A stretch of 23,780 nt of DNA from a virus, in IMG/VR virus record IMGVR_UViG_3300010233_000154, positions 8,111-31,890 of that record; one strand, 5' to 3'. Both the position numbers and the translations under genes were made by a program. Under the pieces are notes generated by a model, which was not told the DNA's origin, ran no database searches, and saw only the letters and a program-made list of their open reading frames with translations. Position 1 is the stretch's first letter. Each line of letters begins with the position of its first letter. Shown piece by piece: positions 14,166-20,650 of this stretch.

Positions 14166-15229
14166 TACGCCACCTTCACGATGATGCGTGCCCGACCGTC
14201 TTGCTCAATTGCAATGACTTTGCCGACAGTTTGTTGATATTGTTCAAACGTAGGGTTGCTCACAGCCTCACCCTTGATTGCGCCGTTGTCATTCACAGGG
14301 ATGATGTACTGACCAGCAGTAGCGCCTGTGACGTTGACAGGAACTTGACCAGCAAAAGCAATACGGTCTACGGTTTGACGAGCTGCTTCTAAGCCATCTT
14401 TGTCATCTTCAAAACCAACACCCCATGTGTCTCCGCCGATATAAGCGGGGTCAGTAGATTTCACAACAAACGTCACAGCACTAGCAAACACATTAGTCAG
14501 CTTGCCGTCTGCGTTGATACCAACCACATCACCTTTGGCAATAGCAAAGTCGCCAGCTTTAATCATGTATTCAGCATAGTCAGCACCCGAAGCGTTAATT
14601 GAGCCTCCAGCGTTAATAGAACGGTTAGTTGTATTGTTTAGCGGAATTCTAAACCCCGTAGCAGCCACGTTTCCATTTGCTCCACCACAAACAAAAAACT
14701 GTCCTCCATTAGTCAAACTAAGATTTACGTTTCCTTGTGTCTGAGTAGGATGTTGAATTGTGTTTGATGATCCACTTGTAGTACCCACCAGCAAATTCCC
14801 ACTAGCATCAAGCGTCATTGCTTGGGTGAAAGTGATTGCGTTACCTGCTGTGCCTGAAGCTGCGTTGAACCAAGCGTGGATTCCATTGGCGTTGTTGATG
14901 GCGTAGCTATTAGCAAAACCGTTGTTTATATAGCGGTTATTTGAACCATCATAGTAAGCGTTTGAGTAGATATAACCGTTTACTCCACCTAATGCCCATG
15001 CGCTTAACCCACCATTTTTTAATTGCATTGCACCTTGACCAGAGGGCCAAGCACTAGGAGTAACTCCCACGCCCACGTTTTGAGCGTTGTCCACCGTCAC
15101 CGCTGTGGTTGCGGAACCCCCCGCCGTAGTAGTTTGCAAAAGCAAAACGCCATCGTTGCCACCCGTGGACTTGATGCCCGCCGAGCCGCTGGTTACGCCA
15201 TTGTCAGAAAGTACGATGCTTGAGGCCAT
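14165..15229 (-). CDS. Tail fibre protein with G2-like C-terminal domain
   Basis: The product has 354 residues. The N-terminal half contains the fibre blocks NVGVGVTPSAW (51-61) and GTAGNAITFTQAMTLDASGN (126-145), shared with the neighbouring S74 fibre. From about 215, GADYAEYMIKAGDFAIAKGDVVG begins a domain ending in RIAFAGQVPVNV ... GQYIIPV ... IGKAIAIEQ-type strands (here GKVIAIEQDGRARIIVKV). The GADYAEY start recalls the Peptidase_G2 intramolecular-chaperone domain of fibre proteins, which trimerises and may cleave itself; I cannot confirm cleavage residues. It is on the virion surface. The start shares a base with the S74 gene stop (TAATG), SD AAGGAG within that gene's LQGAA codons. Confidence 0.75.
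   Translation of the reverse strand: MASSIVLSDNGVTSGSAGIKSTGGNDGVLLLQTTTAGGSATTAVTVDNAQNVGVGVTPSAWPSGQGAMQLKNGGLSAWALGGVNGYIYSNAYYDGSNNRYINNGFANSYAINNANGIHAWFNAASGTAGNAITFTQAMTLDASGNLLVGTTSGSSNTIQHPTQTQGNVNLSLTNGGQFFVCGGANGNVAATGFRIPLNNTTNRSINAGGSINASGADYAEYMIKAGDFAIAKGDVVGINADGKLTNVFASAVTFVVKSTDPAYIGGDTWGVGFEDDKDGLEAARQTVDRIAFAGQVPVNVTGATAGQYIIPVNDNGAIKGEAVSNPTFEQYQQTVGKVIAIEQDGRARIIVKVA
14801..14857 (-). repeat. Fibre repeat cassette A, copy 1
   Basis: 57 bp, differing at about three positions from copy 2 (15652-15708). It encodes SGTAGNAITFTQAMTLDASG in the G2-like fibre. Conservation at DNA level, beyond the protein motif, indicates recent duplication or gene conversion. Confidence 0.88.
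15047..15082 (-). repeat. Fibre repeat cassette B, copy 1
   Basis: 36 bp encoding QNVGVGVTPSAW in the G2-like fibre; two mismatches to copy 2 (15898-15933). It lies 246 bp from cassette A copy 1, exactly as copy 2 does from its A partner. Confidence 0.87.
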
Positions 15230-16056
15230 TATGCGGCTCCTTGTAATGCGGCTACGTCAGCCTGCAATTGAGTTATGAGGGCTTGTTGTTCTTTGATGGC
15301 TTTGATACACAAAGAAACCATGTTGCCATACGCCAAAGCGTCTGGTGTTCCATCTTCTGCGTATTGCACAAATTCAGTAAGTCCTGCCTCATGCACCTCT
15401 TCAGCAATCAAACCTCCAAATATGGCGTCTCCGTTATTGTTTCCCTTGTATGTAACAGGACGCAACGACATGACTTCAGCAAGTCCATGAACTGCATCTT
15501 GCACATCATTTTTGTACTTTAATGACGATGTTGATCTATGCAAATAACCAGCAGCATCAATGTACATATTAGCGGCATTAGCTACTGTGTCGTTATATGC
15601 ACCAATGGATGAAATACTGCTTCCAGTTGTTTTAGAGATAATAAGGTTACCACTAGCATCAAGCGTCATTGCTTGGTTAAAGGTGATTGCGTTACCTGCT
15701 GTGCCTGATGGGGCGGTGAACCATTGATGCCGACCTGTAGTTTGTTGGTAATATGTTGCAGCAGCGGTAGTCTTATAAATCCATTGATAAGAACTGTTTA
15801 AAAACCCATTAGTTGCAAGAATTGCAGATGCGCCATCCGTTTGCCCAAATAATGAAACCCCGTAAGGAAACTCTAAAACTCGATAGCTAGCTGTATTCCA
15901 AGCACTAGGAGTCACCCCCACGCCCACGTTTTGTGCCGTGTCAATATAAACTGCTGTAGTAGGTGTAGCCCCGGTTTGTAAAACCAGAGTGCCTGTGGTG
16001 TCCGCAGCTACCTTGTAGGCGGTCGTTGTGGTTGTGCTTGCGCTAATAGTTGACAT
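15229..16056 (-). CDS. Tail fibre protein with C-terminal S74 intramolecular chaperone
   Basis: The product has 275 residues. Fibre blocks NVGVGVTPSAW (43-53) and GTAGNAITFNQAMTLDASGN (118-137) are followed by an S74 domain from about 170: YLHRSTSSLKYKNDV, LRPVTYKG, FGGLIAEEVHEAG and a final coiled coil (IKEQQALITQLQADVAALQG). S74 domains trimerise fibres and then cut themselves off. By comparison with S-D-R-R-L-K in known members, Ser 177 and Lys 182 (five apart) would be the catalytic pair, placing the cut just before Ser 177 (inference). The start directly follows the previous stop. Confidence 0.88.
   Translation of the reverse strand: MSTISASTTTTTAYKVAADTTGTLVLQTGATPTTAVYIDTAQNVGVGVTPSAWNTASYRVLEFPYGVSLFGQTDGASAILATNGFLNSSYQWIYKTTAAATYYQQTTGRHQWFTAPSGTAGNAITFNQAMTLDASGNLIISKTTGSSISSIGAYNDTVANAANMYIDAAGYLHRSTSSLKYKNDVQDAVHGLAEVMSLRPVTYKGNNNGDAIFGGLIAEEVHEAGLTEFVQYAEDGTPDALAYGNMVSLCIKAIKEQQALITQLQADVAALQGAA
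15652..15708 (-). repeat. Fibre repeat cassette A, copy 2
   Basis: 57 bp, about three mismatches to copy 1 (14801-14857). It encodes SGTAGNAITFNQAMTLDASG in the S74 fibre, 851 bp from copy 1. Confidence 0.88.
15898..15933 (-). repeat. Fibre repeat cassette B, copy 2
   Basis: 36 bp encoding QNVGVGVTPSAW in the S74 fibre, two mismatches to copy 1. It lies 851 bp from copy 1 and 246 bp from cassette A copy 2. Confidence 0.87.
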
Positions 16057-16536
16057 TTAGATTACCACCCATTGTTGTCCAGAGGCAACCGTGACTGTTA
16101 CGCCACTTGCCAGAGTTACAGGTCCAACAGAAAAACCATTAGACCCACTTGCTATCGTATAACTTACAGTTGCTGTTGTTTTGTTTACTTGAATAGCACC
16201 ACCAGCCTGTGCGCCACCAATACCGCCCCAATTAGAACCATCATAGCCCTCAAATTGAGTTAGATCAGTGTTGTAGCGGAACATGCCCTGTGCAGGCGTT
16301 GGACGGTTTGCAGTAGTACCCGCAGGCACTTGAATAGTCCCAGTTCCAGTAAACAAACCAGCAGCCGCAGCTTTAGTCGCCAATACTTGAACAGCATTTG
16401 AACTATCCTTATAAAACAACTTTCCATCAGCAGTGTTAATTGCCAATTCACCAGCAAGCAAATTACCAGCAATAGGCGTATTGGTTGTTGTTGGTGAGTA
16501 ATATAGTTGAATAGGGGTGTAGCCTGTTTGCGACAT
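16057..16536 (-). CDS. Tail fibre-like / appendage protein
   Basis: The product has 159 residues, SD AAGGAAACAAC. Its two recognisable parts are YTPIQLYYSPTTTNTPIAG and GELAINTADGKLFYKDSSN (28-46), and RPTPAQGMFRYNTDLTQFEG plus YDGSNWGGIGG. Both are blocks common in phage fibre proteins, where they form short trimeric beta units. The remainder is Gly/Thr/Val beta sequence. No C-terminal chaperone is present, so it may be a short accessory or adaptor of the fibre. Confidence 0.7.
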   Translation of the reverse strand: MSQTGYTPIQLYYSPTTTNTPIAGNLLAGELAINTADGKLFYKDSSNAVQVLATKAAAAGLFTGTGTIQVPAGTTANRPTPAQGMFRYNTDLTQFEGYDGSNWGGIGGAQAGGAIQVNKTTATVSYTIASGSNGFSVGPVTLASGVTVTVASGQQWVVI

Positions 16537-16545
16537 GTTGTTTCC

Positions 16546-16881
16546 TTAAAAAGTTCCACCCTGAATGCCACTACCCAATGAGTAGGACATTTGTCCGGGA
16601 GTTGACCAAACCAATGCTGCTGTACTTGCTGAATCAACAAAAGCAATCGATACCCATACCGTTGTTCCAGGACTAGCTGGAGGAATCAAAGTCCAGCCAG
16701 TAGGAGCAGTACCAGTGTTGGTAGAGAAATTCCAAGAACCGCCAGTAGGAGTAGAAGGTGCTACAGAACTTACATAAAAAGCATAAAGCTGAAATGCAGT
16801 GCTTGCCGTAAAAGTTGTAGACGTAGTGGCATATAACCCTGAAGATTGAGCTACGTTGCTGTAGATACCTGCTGTAGTCAT
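16546..16881 (-). CDS. Short fibre-type protein paralogous to the N-terminal domain of its neighbour
   Basis: The product has 111 residues. PSTPTGGSWNFSTNTGTAPT and GW, then ALVWSTPGQ match PSTPTGGSWNFLTNTGTPPS, GW and TLVWSDPGQ in residues about 30-85 of the 563-residue collagen-like fibre. Both proteins also end in G-G-T-F. The gene is therefore a duplicate of the fibre's N-terminal domain without the shaft. It probably binds the same virion site or the same partner, but this is inference. The start overlaps the fibre stop (ATGA). Confidence 0.65.
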   Translation of the reverse strand: MTTAGIYSNVAQSSGLYATTSTTFTASTAFQLYAFYVSSVAPSTPTGGSWNFSTNTGTAPTGWTLIPPASPGTTVWVSIAFVDSASTAALVWSTPGQMSYSLGSGIQGGTF

Positions 16882-18572
16882 CAGAATGTTCCTCCAGAGA
16901 TACCTGTCGTTGCTTTTAGCGTAGTAAACGTACCAGCAGCAGGCGTTGTGTTGCCAATAATCACACCATCAATATTTGATGAAAATGTTGGCGCACTTGT
17001 TCCAGCAGATGTTAATACTTGTCCAGATGTACCAACAGCAGTAACAGCTAATGCAGTTGTTGTTAAACCATAAACTACACCACCAGCAACAAATGCAGAT
17101 GATTGACCAGTACCACCACGGTTATAAGCAACAGAATTACCGTTCCATGTAGCAGAGGTTATTGAACCCGGATAATCAAATGTGTTTGTTGACCAAGATA
17201 CATTAGATGGCGCAAAGTTATGTACATCCCATGATCCAGCAGCGGTTGCATTACTTAACAAAATTATTTCAACAAAACCACCAGATTGGATGGTTGAAAT
17301 AGTAGTACTTGAATTGTTTTTAACAACAATAGTTCCACTAGATTGATTATTGTTAAAAGTGTAATTTGTACCATTTGCCAATGTAGTTGCATCAGGCAAT
17401 TGATATGTTTGACCACCAGAACCAGTAACTACAAAATTAGGCGCAGACGATACTGTTAAAACAGTAGTTGTACCAGCAGCGGCAACATTAGAAAATGCTT
17501 CATTGATTGAGTTTGCGGTAATGTTTAAATTACTATCACGAACAACTACAGAATTTGAGCCACTTGTAGTTAAACTAATTGCAGGAGTTGTAGTGCCTGT
17601 TGCAACCAATACAGGAGCAGTTCCAGTTACTGATGTAACAGTTCCTACTGAAACAGCACCAGTTTGACCGTTTACCGATGTGACGGTGTTTGTTTGGTCA
17701 ATCTTTTGCCAAATAGTGCCATTAAAAATAGCCCAATCACCAACTTGCCAATCAGTAATGCCATCAAGGTTGGTACTACCAGCAGTCGTAACTACATAAT
17801 AAAAACCGTTTGTTCCAACACCAGAAGCCAACGTAGGCGTGTTGGTTGAAGCGTTCCAGCCGCCTTTGTATTGCAAGCCACCAGCAAGTGTTACCCAGCT
17901 TGTGTCGTAATCAGTACCGCTGTTTTTGGCAAGGATCTGACCCGTTGTTCCACCAGTAGGTACGCCCGCACCCGTAGCACCTGTAGCACCAGTAGCGCCC
18001 GTAGCACCAGTGTCTCCACGAGGAATCGTAAAGTTAAATACAGCAGCAGACGATGTACCTGAGTTTGTAACGCTTGCAGAACTACCAGCAGCACCCGTAG
18101 TGGTTGTACCAACAGCAATGGTTGCCGCAGCTCCAGTAGAGCCTGTTGCACCTGTTGCGCCTGTTGCACCTACATCACCACGAGGAATTGTGAAATTGAA
18201 TACAGCAGCGTAAGCGTTACCAGAATTGCTAACTGAAGCAGATGAACCAGCAGCACCAGTAGTAGTTGTTCCAACAGCAATGGTCGCTGCTGCACCGGGT
18301 GTTCCGGGACGAAAGATCTGTCCGGGATCAGACCAAACAAGTGTCGCACTGCTAGACGAGTTAACAATCGATGTAGACATGTACACCGGGTTAACTGGGT
18401 TAGGTGGAGCAACTGTTGCCCAACCAGACGGAGGCGTCCCAGTGTTAGTTAAAAAATTCCACGAACCGCCAGTAGGCGTTGAAGGCAAAGTAGCCGATTC
18501 AATGAATATCAACCACTCAAAATAGATACCCGGTTGAGTTGTACTACCACCATAAAGTCCATTGGTTGCCAT
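16881..18572 (-). CDS. Long tail fibre with collagen-like repeats
   Basis: The product has 563 residues. Residues 1-90 form the module shared with the 111-residue neighbour. A short G-T-P-G then leads into two tandem copies (93-146 and 147-200) of a 54-residue unit: GAAATIAVGTTTTGAAGSSA, a beta segment ending FNFTIPRGD, and a collagen-type run of G-A-T triplets. After that come GTTGQILAKNSGTDYDTSWV, TDWQVGDWAIFNGTIWQKID and SVNGQTGAVSVGTVTSVTG blocks, all common in phage fibres, and a beta-rich end (YNRGGTGQSS ... GVIIGNTTPAAGTFT). This is a surface fibre for host attachment. No chaperone domain is at its end, so trimerisation may rest on the repeats. Confidence 0.8.
   Translation of the reverse strand: MATNGLYGGSTTQPGIYFEWLIFIESATLPSTPTGGSWNFLTNTGTPPSGWATVAPPNPVNPVYMSTSIVNSSSSATLVWSDPGQIFRPGTPGAAATIAVGTTTTGAAGSSASVSNSGNAYAAVFNFTIPRGDVGATGATGATGSTGAAATIAVGTTTTGAAGSSASVTNSGTSSAAVFNFTIPRGDTGATGATGATGATGAGVPTGGTTGQILAKNSGTDYDTSWVTLAGGLQYKGGWNASTNTPTLASGVGTNGFYYVVTTAGSTNLDGITDWQVGDWAIFNGTIWQKIDQTNTVTSVNGQTGAVSVGTVTSVTGTAPVLVATGTTTPAISLTTSGSNSVVVRDSNLNITANSINEAFSNVAAAGTTTVLTVSSAPNFVVTGSGGQTYQLPDATTLANGTNYTFNNNQSSGTIVVKNNSSTTISTIQSGGFVEIILLSNATAAGSWDVHNFAPSNVSWSTNTFDYPGSITSATWNGNSVAYNRGGTGQSSAFVAGGVVYGLTTTALAVTAVGTSGQVLTSAGTSAPTFSSNIDGVIIGNTTPAAGTFTTLKATTGISGGTF
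17973..18296 (-). repeat. Two tandem 162-bp units of the collagen-like fibre
   Basis: Unit 1 (18135-18296) and unit 2 (about 17973-18134) each encode a 54-residue block: GAAATIAVGTTTTGAAGSSA, a variable NSG segment, AAVFNFTIPRGD, and G-A-T triplets. The variable segment differs (NAY against TSS) and silent changes are frequent, so the duplication is not very recent. Confidence 0.85.
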
Positions 18573-18582
18573 TTATGAACCT

Positions 18583-19566
18583 CTATTTGAACGAATATCT
18601 GTAGTCGCGTGGTTGGAATTCAGAGGTAAGGTGACGATCACCACCAGACCACTTATCTTTGAAGTTTTGATCTTCAATCAGACCGTAGGATTCATCCATA
18701 CGAACAGCCCACTTCTGAGCCTCAGCCACGTTCTTATTCTTGTCGTAATAGCTTTCCAAAGTGCCATAGAAATAGCCTTCAGGGAATGTAGCCAATACTG
18801 CGTTGTTTTGCACAAATGGTCGAGCCGTGTCGCCAGTAGCACCAAACAAGAACGGAAATGTTTTGATGTAATACGCCTTCATCGTGACGTTAGCGCCAGG
18901 ATTAGGAGTAAACACATATTTACTGCCAACCTCAGAGAAAGAAGCTCTAATGACCCTTGGAACGCCAAACGGACGTACATACAGTTGGTCAATCATGCGG
19001 CGGCGAATAATCTCTCTGTCGCCTACCCGGTCATACATGATCCAAGGACCCATGCCAGCGCCAGGGGAACCTTCTTCCAAGCTTGAATTGGGAGTTTCCT
19101 GCCAAAACAAAATAGGCCAGTTCATGTCCGCAGGAATAGTAGCCAAACCTGCCGAGTCAGTAGTAATTGTGGTTGGAGCAACGGAATCAAAAGGATCTGA
19201 GCGCAACGCAGGCAGTTCAAGAGTACGCATCTTCAGCTCACAGAACTGAATAGCAGACACAATCTCTACCGATGACTGTGTGGGTAATTTGAGGATGGTT
19301 GTACCAGTTGCGACACCAGTCCAGATGCCGTCTGGATCATCTACCGTGACAGTAGTGCTGCTGATGTCAATAACTGCTGCAAATGAACCGATAACGCTAG
19401 TACCAATGAAATCTCCGACCATCAACAACGATGTTGGGTTTGAAGAAGTGGTGATAACACCAGCGTTATATGAGCTAACAGTTAGAGCAACAGACTGAGG
19501 AATTGCGCCTACCCATGCAGCAACACGGCTAACCAAGACGTTAGCGGATTGAATGAATAGGGCCAT
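18583..19566 (-). CDS. Tail adaptor / tail tubular A-like protein
   Basis: The product has 327 residues, SD GAGGAAG. It begins MALFIQSANVLVSRVAAWVG with a beta segment, then a helical core (SSVEIVSAIQFCELKMRTLE, PADMNWPILFWQE). The C-terminal helices end in ATFPEGYFYGTLESYYDKNK and a Trp/Asp-rich tail. Alternating helices and strands with this length, directly after the head genes and before the fibres, fit a tail adaptor of the gp11 (T7) / gp4 (P22) class. I do not see a diagnostic motif. The alternative is an unassigned neck or head-completion protein. Confidence 0.55.
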   Translation of the reverse strand: MALFIQSANVLVSRVAAWVGAIPQSVALTVSSYNAGVITTSSNPTSLLMVGDFIGTSVIGSFAAVIDISSTTVTVDDPDGIWTGVATGTTILKLPTQSSVEIVSAIQFCELKMRTLELPALRSDPFDSVAPTTITTDSAGLATIPADMNWPILFWQETPNSSLEEGSPGAGMGPWIMYDRVGDREIIRRRMIDQLYVRPFGVPRVIRASFSEVGSKYVFTPNPGANVTMKAYYIKTFPFLFGATGDTARPFVQNNAVLATFPEGYFYGTLESYYDKNKNVAEAQKWAVRMDESYGLIEDQNFKDKWSGGDRHLTSEFQPRDYRYSFK

Positions 19567-19575
19567 AGAACTTCC

Positions 19576-20085
19576 TCACTTGGTCGGTATTGCTGGATTA
19601 TATGGTAAGGGGATCTTTCCAGAAGGATGACAAACAAAGTCGGAATAGTATTCGTTCACGATGGCGTAAAACAAAATCTTGTCTTTTTTTTCCCGCTTTA
19701 TCAGTTCCCACGGACGATTGTTAAAGTACTTTGAGCTGATCCCGTGAGCAATCGATTTTGGGAGACACATAGCCTCAAAAGTGCCAGCAAAGAAAGGATT
19801 GTCCGTAGTTCCAATAGTTTGGTAAAACTCTCGGCGTTCTTTGCAATATTGCTTGATGCCATCAGTATTGTGTTGGGTATATTGAACGTAGTTGTTACCG
19901 TCTTGGGAACCAACCTTGTAATCAATATTCTTTGTCTTAAATGTTTGCGACCAAGTGCCAGACTTGACCTCGTTGTACATTTTGTCGTTTTTGATTAGAA
20001 GGCCTTCAATGCCACCTTCAAGGATACCTTTGGAATAGTAATCCTCGTTGATCTTTGCTTCTTCGTTGTTGAGGTTCAATTCCAT
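19576..20085 (-). CDS. Hypothetical head-tail region protein
   Basis: The product has 169 residues from the ATG at 20085; SD AAAGG, ten bases away, lies inside the end of the HNH gene. It starts MELNLNNEEAKINEDYYSKG. Conserved-looking parts are CKERREFYQTIGTTDNPFFA, GTFEAMCLPKSIAHGIS, SKYFNNRPWELIKREKKDK and EYYSDFVCHPSGKIPLPYNP. I recall similar proteins (EYYSDFVCHP type) in environmental phages beside the capsid gene, without established function. Location argues for a head-completion or neck role (inference). Confidence 0.55.
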   Translation of the reverse strand: MELNLNNEEAKINEDYYSKGILEGGIEGLLIKNDKMYNEVKSGTWSQTFKTKNIDYKVGSQDGNNYVQYTQHNTDGIKQYCKERREFYQTIGTTDNPFFAGTFEAMCLPKSIAHGISSKYFNNRPWELIKREKKDKILFYAIVNEYYSDFVCHPSGKIPLPYNPAIPTK

Positions 20086-20579
20086 ACTTTGCCTTTGCGT
20101 TGATTTTCTAAAGCAGACAGAATTTGAAGATTGAATTGATTGTGCAATCCACATACGTTTGTACCTGCTAATGGCACAACATGATCAACGTGGTACTTGA
20201 CACCGGGATTCATTGCTTCAAGTTCCTTTGCTTTTTTATAAAAAGCTTTTACACCATCTTGACCCCATTGGGTAGTTGCTTGCAATTTGTAAGCCCTACG
20301 TTTGGCGTCTTTGGCAATGTAAATATGTTTGTTTTTATAGTAGTGATCTTTTCCATATTGCCTTCGCTTTTCAAGCATTTCATCTGATTTGATGTAGGCA
20401 ATAACTTTTTCAGGATTTCTATCACTCCAACTTTTTGTTCTGTTTGTTTGACAAATTGAACAGTTGCCCGTTGCAGTCCATCGTTTAGCCACATGGCCTT
20501 GTTTGCAAAATAGACCTGTGAAATAGGATTTTGAACCCACCTCACAGGCTTCTTTTCTAGTCTTTGGTAAATCGTACAT
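20076..20579 (-). CDS. HNH homing endonuclease
   Basis: This 167-residue free-standing nuclease is inserted between the capsid gene and the next head-tail gene. The N terminus has a zinc-binding arrangement (Cys 25, His 29, Cys 40, Cys 43: FCKQGH ... GNCSIC). The middle is a basic helix (NRTKSWSDRNPEKV ... YKNKHIYIAKDAKRRAYKL). The C-terminal HNH domain reads KYHVDHVVPLAGTNVCGLHN (His 130, Asp 132, His 133), then FNLQILSALENQRKG with Asn 150 and Asn 159. The start has SD AGGAGG. The last codons overlap the next gene by 10 bases and contain its SD. Confidence 0.92.
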   Translation of the reverse strand: MYDLPKTRKEACEVGSKSYFTGLFCKQGHVAKRWTATGNCSICQTNRTKSWSDRNPEKVIAYIKSDEMLEKRRQYGKDHYYKNKHIYIAKDAKRRAYKLQATTQWGQDGVKAFYKKAKELEAMNPGVKYHVDHVVPLAGTNVCGLHNQFNLQILSALENQRKGKVWN

Positions 20580-20598
20580 GCTGTCCTCCTAAAGAAGA

Positions 20599-20613
20599 TT
20601 TTACCTCCTTTTT
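20599..20613 (-). promoter_or_regulatory. Perfect Shine-Dalgarno sequence without a start codon at the right distance
   Basis: On the minus strand this reads AAAAAGGAGGTAAAA, an almost full match to the 16S 3' end. The next start, that of the HNH gene, is about 24 bases beyond GGAGG and has its own SD (AGGAGG, 20584-20589 region), so this one serves no visible gene. It may be a leader left when the HNH gene entered, or a ribosome standby site. Confidence 0.5.
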
Positions 20614-20626
20614 GATTTAGCATGTA

Positions 20627-20640
20627 CTGATTTACATCAG
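20627..20640 (-). other. Small hairpin with GNRA-type loop after the capsid gene
   Basis: Minus-strand CTGAT-GTAA-ATCAG forms a 5-bp stem with a GUAA tetraloop, starting about 10 bases after the capsid gene stop. No U-tract follows (AAAAAGGAGG comes next), so it is not an intrinsic terminator. It might protect the capsid mRNA end or mark processing, but chance is also possible. Confidence 0.3.
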
Positions 20641-20650
20641 ACTATTGTCA

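Noticed and set aside
17950-18300. CRISPR-like periodic repeats
   Set aside because: The short repeats are in-frame G-A-T collagen codons of the fibre gene, not spaced direct repeats with unique spacers.
14165-18572. Diversity-generating retroelement acting on the fibre genes
   Set aside because: No reverse transcriptase or template repeat is present in the window; the repeats seen lack adenine-biased variation and lie inside coding shafts.
20627-20640. Intrinsic terminator after the capsid gene
   Set aside because: Stem of only 5 bp and no U-tract follows.
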